This document shows, piece after piece, positions 20,674 through 30,498 of a DNA stretch of 35,639 bases (position 1 is its first letter; each line of letters opens with the position of its first letter). The notes under the pieces were generated by a model. The model was not told where the DNA came from, ran no database searches, and saw nothing but the letters and a program-made list of their open reading frames with translations. The DNA lies in IMG/VR virus record IMGVR_UViG_3300005253_000252, positions 1 to 35,639 of that record, one strand, 5' to 3'. Source of the stretch: a virus. A program made the translations under genes and the position numbers.

Positions 20674-23600
20674 AATGATCTATTGCCTCTGCCTTCCGAA
20701 ATAACTCAGCCCTCTTAACTTCCCTTGCCAGGGGAGTCATTAATTTAAATTCCAGAACAGTCGGAATTTGTTTGGGATCTAAACCATATAGTATAGCATC
20801 CTGCCATTCATCATTACCTATAGGTATTCCCCTCAATAATTTCCTACTAATTCTCCTCCAGGCTTTGTGTCTGTTATCAGACCGGATAGCTGTGTTTTTT
20901 ATCCATATACTTTTCAACACCTGATACTGTGTCTTACTTGTAGGAGGAGCGCCTAACAATAACATAGTCCTATCCCATAATCCTCCAATCTGATAGGCTC
21001 TATTATTCTCACTATCTGTTATCCAGACATTAGGTTTTCTATAATTCTCCTTCAAATTTTTATAGGCCTTTGCAAACTTCCCTGCCATAACCTCATCCCA
21101 GACCATGATGGACTTATCCAAGTCCTTCCAGTATGTCATAAGGGGGGATAAGGATGCTACCCAATTAATAGCCTCGTCCAGTATATAAGCCGGCTCCTCC
21201 GAACCCGATACCTTAGCCATACCTAATTGTAGGGTAGGAAGTATAACCTTTTTATAAAGTTCAAGGGCATCCCCCAAGAAAGGTCCAGCCAGCTCCTCCG
21301 GTCGACTAGGTAATTGAAAGGTAGCGGGTGCTGATATATCAACTCCAAACGCCCCACCTATTCCCCTTGTCAATACATCTCCAATTATTCCTTTCTCCTT
21401 AACCAACCATTCTTCCAAATCATCCAGCAATCCGATAGCTCCTATCCAAGGCAAACTCTTCAGCATATATACAACACCTCTCGGTCCAGCCATCATGAGT
21501 TGTAAACCTATCATCCTATAGATTTGCCTACCTCGCAGGGTTGACAGGAATTGTATCTGTCCTATCAAATAGGTTTTAAACTGCCCTATCAATCTCCCGC
21601 TTGGACTCCGTAGTATATGGGGTATAGCTGCTAGGTTATAGGCAAAATTTTGTAGTCGAAGGTTTATCTTCGCAGCTTCAGTAGCAGCCTGATCATCTAA
21701 TCCCATAACCTCCCTTTGATAAACATAATTAGCTGCGAAGCCATGAGGTCTTATAAACCTTTCCGGTAGTTGGAATAAACCAAGTGGTTGCCATAAAGGT
21801 ATCCTCGTTTGAATCTCTCCCCCCTCTCCAACTGCAAGGTCAATACCAAGTCCACCCTTACTCCTAACCTCCTCTAACTTTTTATCAAAATCAATCACTT
21901 CCCCTGTATTCGGATCAACATATTTTCCCGACTTCCAAACCTCTTTTCCTTTAAGGAAGAATTGTTGTCCAACTCCTACCCAAGTATTTCCAAAACCTCC
22001 CATTGCGTTAACTACTGCCGCAGTAGGACGATACCCTAATTTAAACCTAGCCCACCATTTCCTAGCTTTACCTATCCCCCTACTATAAGCTCCTGTTTCC
22101 CAACCAAAGTGTTTCATCACATCATCAGTTATAACATCACCAAGACTATACTTCGCCCCCATTACATAGTTAATTTGCTCCTGTATAATCACCTTAACAT
22201 CAGCAGTATATTCCTTCGGATCAGCTTTTACATTCTTCCTATACTGATCTATAATAGGCTGCATGATGATCCGTTTCTCCATAGCATATATATACCTAGG
22301 AAGGATTTCAAATATATCATCCTCCCCTTCAAACACATCTTTCCTTTTAACGTGAGGTTTGATTGGACTGGTAGATGCCTCAACTTCAAAGTCTGTCCGT
22401 CTTATCAATTCTCCTTGTTCATTCCGCTCCTTCCTCATTGCAAATGCTTTCTTCTTAGCCTCCTTCGCTGTCCTACCAAACCCTATTGTTTTCCTCTCCC
22501 CACCTCTAACATCCAGTATCCTGTATGAACCAAGTTCTATATTCGTTATGTATTCTTTAAGTCCCCAGTTCTTTATATTCTTAATCTTCTCCACTTCCCT
22601 AACCAGTCGCTTCGACTCCCTCCGAACGACAGCGTCCCTCTTAACTTTCCTTTTCCTCTCCTTTGTATTAGTCCAAGCATCTTCAGTTCCAAATCTTGCC
22701 AACTGCCGTTCATTAAACTCCCTTTTACTAATCCCCTCTATGTCGTATTTATCCTCCACCTCCGCTTTAGCTATAGCCTCCATATCCACCCCTTCTACAA
22801 GTAGTTTATCAAGTATAACATTATCAACTTCCGACAGGGAAAGTCGAAGTCTTTGTATCTCCTTCTTCTGATACCTATCCTTAACAAATTCAAATAGATG
22901 TATAATACCCCCCTTACTATCCGCTCCCTCTATAACCCTTTTCATCCTTGGGTTCTTGGCATATATCTCTTCAAGATCCTGCTTGGCTGATAGGATAGAT
23001 ACAGTTTGTGCATTAGGATCCTGGGCAACATAGGCTCGCTCCATTGCCCTCCTCGTTTCCTTCCTTTCCTCTTTACTCATTTTATAGTTTAACTTATTAT
23101 ACCAAGCTTCATAATCTCTCATCATGGTGTTGAGGTATTGCTCCCCCTCCAATACAGCAGTAGCATCCTTCCTAGCTTTTTCTTTCCTACGCAGGGCGAA
23201 CTCAGGGAATTTTAACAGCTGTAATATTTTCCATATATGATCTGGTTTTTTATATTCTATTTCTAGATCCTCATCAGTAGTTCCTTCTGGAAGTGGATCA
23301 TCCCCCAACACCTGTCCAATTATATCCGCTCCAGGGTTAACATCATACTCAACAGGGGCTGGACCTTTCCCTGCTAAATGTTTCAACCATAGACTTTTAT
23401 CCGTCTGTTCTTTTGCCCATTGTAAACGAGTATTCGCATCCTGTCCTGATATTGATCGGACGATCATTTCATAGTCACTATCGGTAAGAGGTGTTTGTGT
23501 AAACCCTTTTACTGGATCATATTGTATCTTGGCATCAAGCTTAGCTCCTAATGCCTCTTTGTATTTTTGTAGGGTAAGAGCCTGTTCAATATCTATTCCT

Positions 23601-25528
23601 GTTTTCCTCGTGGATAGATATTCCCCTGTTGCATTTACTAATTTTTCCAGTGCTGTATTCTGCCCTACCACTCCGAAGAATTCAGCAATGGCATCTAGTA
23701 AAGTCTGCCACATTGTTTTCTCTTTCGGTCCACCCAGGTGTATTGTTTTCAGGAACGCTTGAAAATCAGGATTAGTTAACCCATGTGTTATAAACTCTAT
23801 CTCACTACTTAATCCAAGAGAGGTTCCAAATTCTTGATCTCGATTACTCTCAGCTAATCTTCTTAACTCCTCTATCGTTTTAACAAATTTAGCTTCACTT
23901 GAGGATAAGTTCTCAGGATTAGCTCGAAAGGGAGCCACTGTTCCAAAGTGAAGCAATTCATGAGCAACGGTTCCTAAAATTTTATCACTGGTTTTCTCTT
24001 TTCCTCCTTCATATCTTGTAAAACTTTCTCGACTAAAAACAATATTATTAGTCCCAAGCTCAAAAGTCCCAAAGGAACCTTTAAGATCATCAACTAGAAC
24101 AACCTGAGCTCCAAGGGGAAGAACCTCCCTCAACTTAGATAGAATTTCGACAACAGGTTTATTGCCTAACTTCTCAGCATTTCTAATAGATGCATCTATT
24201 GTTTTCTCTACTGTAGAAATCCCAGTAACTTTTGATTCAACCATTTCCCCCTGAGGTGCATATCTAAGTATAGTCTCCCCTATCTCATAGACATTCTTTA
24301 TTCTGAAAAGGGGATTTACATTCTGCCCCCTTGCAGTATCAATCTCATTCTGCATTTCCCTAATCTTCTGCTTCCAGGCTAATACATCCTCATCCTTTAT
24401 ATTCAACACACCATAGGCAAGGGCATCATCAGTTGTCTCCAACTTTGGAAACTTCCCCTCTTTCTCCAACGTCTCCAACCTTGCCTTTGTAACTTCCTCC
24501 TCGGATGGAGGTGGTGGTAATGGAGGTTTCTTTGCCGGAGGTGTTGCTTCATCGCTCCTAGCTACTGCCTCCAAAGTACTCAACCCTCCAGCAACACTTG
24601 GCCCAAGCACAGCACCAACAGCACCAGCTTCAGCTGACCTCACTAGATTCTGCGGATCTTTCACAGCCTTCCACATATTAGTCAACACACCTTCAGCATC
24701 CTTATATCCAGCACCAGCTAATATCTGCGTCCACTCCTGCAGGAACTCCGTTCCTCCTTCAACAGGAGCAGTGATTAAAGCCTGAGTAAATTTACGAAGT
24801 AGTCCTTTCCCTCCAATCCTCTTCAACATAAATCCAATACCTAATTTCTCCAACAATCCATTAATCCCTCCAACAGTTCCACCTATCATAGCCTTTACTT
24901 CCCTTGGAAGAACATTCCCTGTTTGCTTCTCCCACTCATCTATCTCCTTCAAGGGTTCTGATCCCTCAGTTGCTACCATCAAAGCAGTTCCAAAAAGAGG
25001 ATTAGCAACGAAAGCACCTATCTGAATTCCCATCAATGGAAGAGCTTCAATAGCTCCCTCTGCTATCCGTCTTGGACTAGTGAATACTTCCTTCAAACTT
25101 TTAGCAGGAGGTAATGGCTTTTCCTTTTTAGGTGTGGTAATTTTATTAACTAAATATTGAAGACTTGCTGATATCTCCTCCAATTCCTTACCACTTGGAA
25201 CAGTAGGCACAACAGATATTGAAGGTAGACCTAATCCTATAAGTTGGGGAATTCTAGCAAGGGTTGCTAAAGCAGATTTACCCCCTATCCCAAGAGACTT
25301 CCCAATCTCAAGATCAAATATAGAGTCCTCGGCAGGCTCAGAAGGAGGCTTATCGGAAGAAACCTGCTCCGGACTCACAGTCTTGAATTTCTTCTTAAAC
25401 TCCTCTGGGGTTAATCCTTGTTGTTCCTCCTGAGTAGGGGTAGTAGAAGTTGGCTTTAAATGTTCCAGAGAACCAAAGCGCTTAGTGAACTCATCAGGCG
25501 TTAATCCCTTTACTGGATCTTGAGCCAT
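20657..25528 (-). CDS. Giant virion-type protein with HELLH metallopeptidase motif and LPD38-like C-terminus
   Basis: Encodes 1623 residues. Two N-terminal repeats of GLTPxEFxKxF begin near residues 8 and 38. A hydrophobic Ala/Gly-rich part spans about 150-320. HELLH at 523-527 is the zincin active-site pattern, preceded by hydrophobic VA as usual. A long charged helical middle (about 730-1050) leads to a C-terminal part with membrane-like segments (MIGLQLMMAGPRGVVYML) that resembles the large polyvalent protein domain LPD38. Length and place fit an internal ejection protein delivered with the DNA. Peptidase activity is not proven. TAATG overlap with its neighbour. Confidence 0.75.
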   Translation of the reverse strand: MAQDPVKGLTPDEFTKRFGSLEHLKPTSTTPTQEEQQGLTPEEFKKKFKTVSPEQVSSDKPPSEPAEDSIFDLEIGKSLGIGGKSALATLARIPQLIGLGLPSISVVPTVPSGKELEEISASLQYLVNKITTPKKEKPLPPAKSLKEVFTSPRRIAEGAIEALPLMGIQIGAFVANPLFGTALMVATEGSEPLKEIDEWEKQTGNVLPREVKAMIGGTVGGINGLLEKLGIGFMLKRIGGKGLLRKFTQALITAPVEGGTEFLQEWTQILAGAGYKDAEGVLTNMWKAVKDPQNLVRSAEAGAVGAVLGPSVAGGLSTLEAVARSDEATPPAKKPPLPPPPSEEEVTKARLETLEKEGKFPKLETTDDALAYGVLNIKDEDVLAWKQKIREMQNEIDTARGQNVNPLFRIKNVYEIGETILRYAPQGEMVESKVTGISTVEKTIDASIRNAEKLGNKPVVEILSKLREVLPLGAQVVLVDDLKGSFGTFELGTNNIVFSRESFTRYEGGKEKTSDKILGTVAHELLHFGTVAPFRANPENLSSSEAKFVKTIEELRRLAESNRDQEFGTSLGLSSEIEFITHGLTNPDFQAFLKTIHLGGPKEKTMWQTLLDAIAEFFGVVGQNTALEKLVNATGEYLSTRKTGIDIEQALTLQKYKEALGAKLDAKIQYDPVKGFTQTPLTDSDYEMIVRSISGQDANTRLQWAKEQTDKSLWLKHLAGKGPAPVEYDVNPGADIIGQVLGDDPLPEGTTDEDLEIEYKKPDHIWKILQLLKFPEFALRRKEKARKDATAVLEGEQYLNTMMRDYEAWYNKLNYKMSKEERKETRRAMERAYVAQDPNAQTVSILSAKQDLEEIYAKNPRMKRVIEGADSKGGIIHLFEFVKDRYQKKEIQRLRLSLSEVDNVILDKLLVEGVDMEAIAKAEVEDKYDIEGISKREFNERQLARFGTEDAWTNTKERKRKVKRDAVVRRESKRLVREVEKIKNIKNWGLKEYITNIELGSYRILDVRGGERKTIGFGRTAKEAKKKAFAMRKERNEQGELIRRTDFEVEASTSPIKPHVKRKDVFEGEDDIFEILPRYIYAMEKRIIMQPIIDQYRKNVKADPKEYTADVKVIIQEQINYVMGAKYSLGDVITDDVMKHFGWETGAYSRGIGKARKWWARFKLGYRPTAAVVNAMGGFGNTWVGVGQQFFLKGKEVWKSGKYVDPNTGEVIDFDKKLEEVRSKGGLGIDLAVGEGGEIQTRIPLWQPLGLFQLPERFIRPHGFAANYVYQREVMGLDDQAATEAAKINLRLQNFAYNLAAIPHILRSPSGRLIGQFKTYLIGQIQFLSTLRGRQIYRMIGLQLMMAGPRGVVYMLKSLPWIGAIGLLDDLEEWLVKEKGIIGDVLTRGIGGAFGVDISAPATFQLPSRPEELAGPFLGDALELYKKVILPTLQLGMAKVSGSEEPAYILDEAINWVASLSPLMTYWKDLDKSIMVWDEVMAGKFAKAYKNLKENYRKPNVWITDSENNRAYQIGGLWDRTMLLLGAPPTSKTQYQVLKSIWIKNTAIRSDNRHKAWRRISRKLLRGIPIGNDEWQDAILYGLDPKQIPTVLEFKLMTPLAREVKRAELFRKAEAIDHFGLER

Positions 25529-26889
25529 TACTTATTCCTCACTGGATAGTATTTTCCATCTGTCCCTAAATAATATTGCCCTTCAGGAGTGTCGATTGGT
25601 TGGGTACCTGGAGCCATTGGCACAGCCGGGCCAAACCTCTCAGCTTCCTGCCTTCGGAAAGTTTCTGTAGGAGGAATACCTCGTGCTATATTACTAGTAT
25701 ACTCTTGCAAATTATTAGTAAATTCAATCCGCTCTTCATCAGAAAGGTATTTCATTACAGCTTGGAAATTAATAGCTCCTGACTGAGGATCTTTAAAAAC
25801 TGCAATAACATCCTTAGTTTCAAGCAACTCCTTACCTCCAGGTTGAGCTAATATTTCTTCCCTATACCTCTCCATCGCTGTTGGTAGGAAAGTAGAAGTT
25901 GTGTATTCATTAAACACATGATAATCAGCAGAGTTTAAATTACCAACAATCCCTCCACCAGCATCTCCTGGATAATTCGGAGCCCTAATGAAATCTCCAG
26001 TCCTCGTATTCAATGCAACACCCTTACCCATATTTAAATACTTCCCACTCATTCCTGCTATTTCCAATCGAGTAGCATTTGAAGCGGCTTCTACATCTTG
26101 CCTCTGTTCAACGGTCAAAGTTCCAGCCGCTCTCGCCTTTGATTCCTCAACAAGTTGTTCTTTATACTGTTTATTAATATCAAACTCCTCCCCCGCTAAC
26201 TTGGCATCTATAGCCTGTTGTTTCAATTCAGAAGGGATAATATTAAACCTAGGATCAGTTAAATCCCCACCTTCTTTCAACACCTGTTCATATTCACTCA
26301 AGGATCTATTCACTGCCAACTCAGAACCAAGAGCTCCTGCCATCTGTATACCTGGACTTGTTGGGGCAACTGCTTGTCCAAGTTTAGCGGTTACAAAAGC
26401 AAACCTAGGATCCTTTACAAACTCCCCCAACTTTTCATAGAAATCCAATTCGGGTTTAGCTCCTCCAACGAAATCTCCAGCTTTCACTTCTCCACCTACC
26501 CCTTGTGGAAGAGCTTCCTCAGGAGTAAATCCAATCTCCAGTCCGTCAGGAAGTTTTAAATTAGTAATTCTTGAATCTGGACTCCTTACGTCACCAATTA
26601 AACCCTGTATAATCTCGGGAGTAACAACAGGTTGATCAGGAACTATACCTGTCCCTCCTACAGGTTGTATTCCAGTAGGTAGGGATTTAAAACTAGGAGT
26701 AGTCTTTTCAGTAAGGGTAGGTCTAGCCGGTATGGGAGTTCCCCTTGTAACATCTACAGACTGTAGACCTGAAATAGTCTGCCCCTCAATACCTCCAGTA
26801 AGAAAATCACCAGCCCTACCTATCGCAGGTAGTAATTCAAAGGGGGCTCTAGGATTCCTAGGTCGACTACGATAATGGATTTTAAACAT
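25528..26889 (-). CDS. Hypothetical virion protein, possible ejection protein
   Basis: Encodes 453 residues from the ATG ending at 26889, behind TTAGGAGTAAAT; an in-frame ATG five codons earlier (26904) overlaps that ribosome binding site. Low-complexity Pro/Gly-rich N-terminal third, then Ala/Gln-rich helices (230-300), and a Pro-Gly-rich C-terminus. No domain recognised. It sits between two other internal-virion-like proteins, so an internal or tail-tube role is likely from order. Confidence 0.7.
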   Translation of the reverse strand: MFKIHYRSRPRNPRAPFELLPAIGRAGDFLTGGIEGQTISGLQSVDVTRGTPIPARPTLTEKTTPSFKSLPTGIQPVGGTGIVPDQPVVTPEIIQGLIGDVRSPDSRITNLKLPDGLEIGFTPEEALPQGVGGEVKAGDFVGGAKPELDFYEKLGEFVKDPRFAFVTAKLGQAVAPTSPGIQMAGALGSELAVNRSLSEYEQVLKEGGDLTDPRFNIIPSELKQQAIDAKLAGEEFDINKQYKEQLVEESKARAAGTLTVEQRQDVEAASNATRLEIAGMSGKYLNMGKGVALNTRTGDFIRAPNYPGDAGGGIVGNLNSADYHVFNEYTTSTFLPTAMERYREEILAQPGGKELLETKDVIAVFKDPQSGAINFQAVMKYLSDEERIEFTNNLQEYTSNIARGIPPTETFRRQEAERFGPAVPMAPGTQPIDTPEGQYYLGTDGKYYPVRNK

Positions 26890-26907
26890 ATTTACTCCTA
26901 ACATTAA

Positions 26908-27954
26908 TTATAAAGCCCAACCTAATACTGCCCCTGCAGTTGCTCCAGCTATCACACCAGGGACACCAAACTTACTACCTATCGAGGCTCCAGTAAGTGC
27001 ACCACCTAACACACTTTGTGCGGTAGATGGTGTTTGTGGTATTTGCCGACCTGTTGTTGAGCCTGTTATACTACTCAGGATATTCCCTGCATACAACATA
27101 GCCTCCATATCCCACAATGCCTCATCAACATCTATTGCCACTTGCCTATCCTCCTGCTCCTTCTTCGCAATGATAGTCATCCTCTCTACATCAACTTTAA
27201 TCTTTGCCAAATCCGTTACCAACTGTGTCTTCAACTGATTGAGGGAAGCCATGAGGCTCGGAGCCTGTGTGATGAGATTATCCTTATTATTCAACTGCAC
27301 TACATGAGCCTTTACATGAGCATCAATTCCACTTGTTACCAGCTTCATGTATATATTCCCTTTCAACTCCCTCTCATACTGATCGACCGAATTGGAGAAT
27401 TCAATCTGTTGCAGGGCAAGCCCTATTATAAAGGAAGATGTATGCACAGCATTTATATCAGCCATACCACCTGACCATAATCCAACATCCCTTAGAAATC
27501 GAGTCTTCTTATTATTCTCAAATGCTGTTACCATACTTGTAATACTGGATGAAGAAAGGGCACTTTCTACCGATACCAATAAGCCAGCAATAGCTGTATC
27601 GAGATTGTCAAGGAAATCAATATCCTCATAGGATGTAAATTTTGCTACAGCAGCTACTACATACGAAGCCCAATCCGTCTCCTCCACTATACCATCTACC
27701 AAAGTCTTTGCAGCTGCATACTGCTCATTCATCCTTGTTAAAGGGCTATCAGCTATAAGTGTAAGAGCTGTATTCGGATTAAAGGATGTTACAGCATCAT
27801 AGGGATTAGTAGTGTGAGCAGCATTTACCAAATCAACAATACTATTATCCAACGAATCAGCTGTTTTATCATTCAGCATTTCCTCTACAAAAGCTAGTAA
27901 TGTAGCCTGATGTGAAATAGCCCCCGATACAGAACCTCCACCATTACTACTCAT
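26908..27954 (-). CDS. Virion protein with C-terminal glycine zipper, ejection protein candidate
   Basis: Encodes 348 residues, predicted alpha-helical throughout, closing with a glycine-zipper membrane segment (GGALTGASIGSKFG then GATAGAVLGWAL, about 313-348). Such tails are common in internal virion proteins that insert in the host envelope. The stop of the upstream gene abuts this ATG with no gap. Function inferred from fold pattern and position. Confidence 0.65.
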   Translation of the reverse strand: MSSNGGGSVSGAISHQATLLAFVEEMLNDKTADSLDNSIVDLVNAAHTTNPYDAVTSFNPNTALTLIADSPLTRMNEQYAAAKTLVDGIVEETDWASYVVAAVAKFTSYEDIDFLDNLDTAIAGLLVSVESALSSSSITSMVTAFENNKKTRFLRDVGLWSGGMADINAVHTSSFIIGLALQQIEFSNSVDQYERELKGNIYMKLVTSGIDAHVKAHVVQLNNKDNLITQAPSLMASLNQLKTQLVTDLAKIKVDVERMTIIAKKEQEDRQVAIDVDEALWDMEAMLYAGNILSSITGSTTGRQIPQTPSTAQSVLGGALTGASIGSKFGVPGVIAGATAGAVLGWAL

Positions 27955-28419
27955 TTATACCTCCAATTTTAAAACTCTAAAACTAGTGTCCCAACCCAAT
28001 ACACCTGTCATTTGTATAATCCTCTCCACATCTGAAAAGGCTATTAGACTATGGTATCCCTTCACCTTCGCATACTTTTTTATCTCCCCTATAATCATTG
28101 TCCACTTTTGCAAACTAACTGGCTTATAAGCATATACTGAATATATCAACAAGTTTGGAACTTTACTTCCCTGATCCACAACAGGCATGAGGGTGAGTAA
28201 AACCCAGATATCCTCTCCCTCTGAAAAGAGCCAACACTTCATAGCTCCTCCTGTTAATAGGGGTAGGATTTCCTCCAACTCTCCATTGGTATTAGTAGGA
28301 GGGAGGGATAAAGCTATCCCTTCAGAAATAGCACTCCAATCCTCCAACACTTGCTCAGGCGTTAATTCTGCTAATTGGAACACTCCGTTGGAACCTTTTG
28401 TCTCCAATTTTAATTCCAT
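27955..28419 (-). CDS. GNAT-like virion-operon protein
   Basis: Encodes 154 residues. The run of IYSVYAYKPV, a helix (LQKWTMIIGEIKKYAKVKG), then SLIAFSD and VLGWDTSFRVLKLEV follows the strand-helix order of the GNAT acetyltransferase fold. GNAT-like proteins encoded in podovirus structural blocks are often internal virion or tail parts. The Q/RxxGxG/A acetyl-CoA loop is not clear, so enzymatic activity is doubtful. It starts 65 bases inside the upstream gene. Confidence 0.6.
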   Translation of the reverse strand: MELKLETKGSNGVFQLAELTPEQVLEDWSAISEGIALSLPPTNTNGELEEILPLLTGGAMKCWLFSEGEDIWVLLTLMPVVDQGSKVPNLLIYSVYAYKPVSLQKWTMIIGEIKKYAKVKGYHSLIAFSDVERIIQMTGVLGWDTSFRVLKLEV

Positions 28420-30001
28420 ACTCGATATAATCTATATCCAGTTTATCATATTCACTTACCCTTATCATAATCCTAAAATCAAGGGCAGCTATGGGGAAGT
28501 ATACTATCCCCTCCCTATTAACTTTTTTATAACTCGTCCTCTTCCAAGATGTATCTGTTCCAATCCTATACCTATAGTCCACTGCAACACTTAAGGAGGA
28601 GGCATCAACAGTAGGATCCCACATAGTCTCTGTCCCTGTAATCCTCACCCATTCCAATGTCTTCAACCCTACCATTCCTCCATCAAGAACATCAATACCT
28701 ATATAGCCAAACACATCTGCTATATCCACCATCTCGTTGCAGAAGCCTATTGTATTCCCCTGGAAATACTTTGTAGATGTTACAATTTGTTTATGCTCAT
28801 TCAATCCACCCTCACCTAGATAGAATCCCTGATCACCATTTGATATATAATACTCCCCAAAGCGGGAGTTATTTTGTGGATTACTACTATGTGATATTAT
28901 TATATCCGTCCCCAGCAATGGGTAGAAGAATTCCCTATACCCCAAAGGAGTAACTTCCAAATTTGAAGAGATCATAATCATCATGCCTGAATTATCAATA
29001 TAGACATGACTGTTATCATCTCCTGCTATTGCTCCCCTATTACTAATCCCACCAAGTCCAAGATCAATCTGTTCCATAGTTGGAGCTGGCCCAGCTGTCG
29101 GCTTCATAGCATTTACACCGCCATCACTATAATTTATTATATAATCCCCTAATGGCCGACTCGCCCTAACCATACCTTGAAAGGGCATAGGAACAAAACC
29201 CTGTTCATTCTTCTTCAGTATGTCCATTATAATAGGCTTTGATGCTCCATAGGAACTAGTTATAAATCCCGTCTGCCCCACTATTTGAGGGAAGAATAGG
29301 AAAAGGGCATCCCCTCCTCCTATACTACTCCACCATACAAAGTTATTCCCCACTGGCATCTTTACTGTATCCGCTCCCTCCTGTGTTGTTTGACTAATAC
29401 CCGTATCCTGATTAACAGCATACCAAGAATCCCATAAGGTTTCCCAAGTACTATCCCAAAATTGTGTTGGATCAAAGCCTCCGAATATCACTCTCCCCTT
29501 ATGATCGCATCCGCAGGATACAGGCACTCCATCATGGACATATACCTTAAATGTATCACCCAGCATCCTATCCTTCCCACAGCCGAAGACGGAACACTTA
29601 CCATTTGTTAGTATCCAGAAGTCCCAGAAATCAATAAACTCCCAATGTCCCCCCTCGGTTATAGACTTCTCATTATCAACATTTTCTGCATCGTATAATG
29701 TTAACTCATATATGGCACTCCAGTCATTGGGGTCAACGAAGTATATTTTATTCCTACTTGCCAACAACGTATACTTCTTCCCAACAAATAACTGAGGAAA
29801 GGGGAAGTCCAAGTCTAACAGGCCACCACCCAATATCTCCTCCGAGAATGGATTCACCACTGGTTCATAGGGAACGAGCCCAAATTGAGTAGACTTAAGA
29901 TTAATCAACTCAAAGAGTTGTTGCTCCCCTCTCCTAGTCTTATGATACCTTCTTAACCCAGCCTCGAAGGGCTTGGATATTGTATCCGAGAATTCTCTCA
30001 T
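28355..30001 (-). CDS. Large beta-rich tail/structural protein
   Basis: Encodes 548 residues with frequent W, Y, G and D and repeated strand-turn patterns (KIYFVDPNDW, WILTNGKCSV, HVYIDNSGMM), suggestive of a propeller-like or tail-hub protein. No catalytic motif was found. Its position after the capsid and adaptor genes fits a podovirus tail or stabilisation protein. The start overlaps the small basic gene by 4 bases. The family is not recognised with certainty. Confidence 0.7.
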   Translation of the reverse strand: MREFSDTISKPFEAGLRRYHKTRRGEQQLFELINLKSTQFGLVPYEPVVNPFSEEILGGGLLDLDFPFPQLFVGKKYTLLASRNKIYFVDPNDWSAIYELTLYDAENVDNEKSITEGGHWEFIDFWDFWILTNGKCSVFGCGKDRMLGDTFKVYVHDGVPVSCGCDHKGRVIFGGFDPTQFWDSTWETLWDSWYAVNQDTGISQTTQEGADTVKMPVGNNFVWWSSIGGGDALFLFFPQIVGQTGFITSSYGASKPIIMDILKKNEQGFVPMPFQGMVRASRPLGDYIINYSDGGVNAMKPTAGPAPTMEQIDLGLGGISNRGAIAGDDNSHVYIDNSGMMIMISSNLEVTPLGYREFFYPLLGTDIIISHSSNPQNNSRFGEYYISNGDQGFYLGEGGLNEHKQIVTSTKYFQGNTIGFCNEMVDIADVFGYIGIDVLDGGMVGLKTLEWVRITGTETMWDPTVDASSLSVAVDYRYRIGTDTSWKRTSYKKVNREGIVYFPIAALDFRIMIRVSEYDKLDIDYIEYGIKIGDKRFQRSVPISRINA

Positions 30002-30090
30002 TTCTTTTTCTTCCTCACCACTATTTTCTTCTTCCCTTTCTTACCATAGGGAAGGTGAACCTTTTTACCTTTTCTTATTACAACTGGCAT
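29998..30090 (-). CDS. 30-residue highly basic protein
   Basis: Begins MPVVIRKGKKVHLPYGKKG and ends in a Lys/Arg run; about half of all residues are Lys or Arg. GAGGTATAAC precedes the ATG, and the stop overlaps the tail gene by 4 bases. Tiny basic peptides like this occur in phage virion operons; DNA binding is a guess. The overlap and ribosome binding site support it. Confidence 0.6.
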   Translation of the reverse strand: MPVVIRKGKKVHLPYGKKGKKKIVVRKKKK

Positions 30091-30091
30091 G

Positions 30092-30280
30092 TTATACCTC
30101 TATTCCTTTTAAGTTAGGTTTAGCTAAAGTTTGCAATCCTTCAAGCTTCTCAACCCTCCCTCGCAACCTACCAACTTCCTCTCCAAGCGAACTAAGTAAC
30201 TGCTTCTGCTCAAGCATCTGCTTACCATACATTTCCTCAGCAGCTTTCTTTATCTCTACTGTTCTGATAGTTTTTGTCAT
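30092..30280 (-). CDS. Small coiled-coil protein
   Basis: Encodes 62 residues. Residues 8-50 form a coiled coil with leucine heptads (LEQKQLLSSLGEEVGRLRGR). Located between the adaptor-like and tail-like genes, AGGAGAATGA upstream. Possibly a minor structural or assembly factor. Confidence 0.65.
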   Translation of the reverse strand: MTKTIRTVEIKKAAEEMYGKQMLEQKQLLSSLGEEVGRLRGRVEKLEGLQTLAKPNLKGIEV

Positions 30281-30281
30281 T

Positions 30282-30494
30282 TCATTCTCCTATTGTCTCC
30301 TCAACAATTTCTCTAGTTTTAGACATTTCACACTCGAAATGATAGCTATAGATAATTCCACTAATCACCTCATACTGGTAACTACCATCAGTATAAATTT
30401 TGACAGCTGTCACCTGTCTTTTCAACTGCTCAGCATCTGTTTTCAAGTATATGAAACTACCAAGTGCAAATTTGTTTAGAATAGTAATAGCCAT
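30282..30494 (-). CDS. Hypothetical small protein
   Basis: Encodes 70 residues with alternating strands (LGSFIYLKTD, VTAVKIYTDGS, YEVISGIIYSY), a small beta-barrel type pattern. AGAGGATAATGATATGG-like site upstream. Its place next to the adaptor suggests a virion or assembly role. No family recognised. Confidence 0.65.
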   Translation of the reverse strand: MAITILNKFALGSFIYLKTDAEQLKRQVTAVKIYTDGSYQYEVISGIIYSYHFECEMSKTREIVEETIGE

Positions 30495-30498
30495 ATCA

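Noticed and set aside
22109-22871. Plus-strand open frames across the giant gene
   Set aside because: They are antisense to a 1623-residue gene, have no ribosome binding sites and show low-complexity Ser/Leu/Phe composition.
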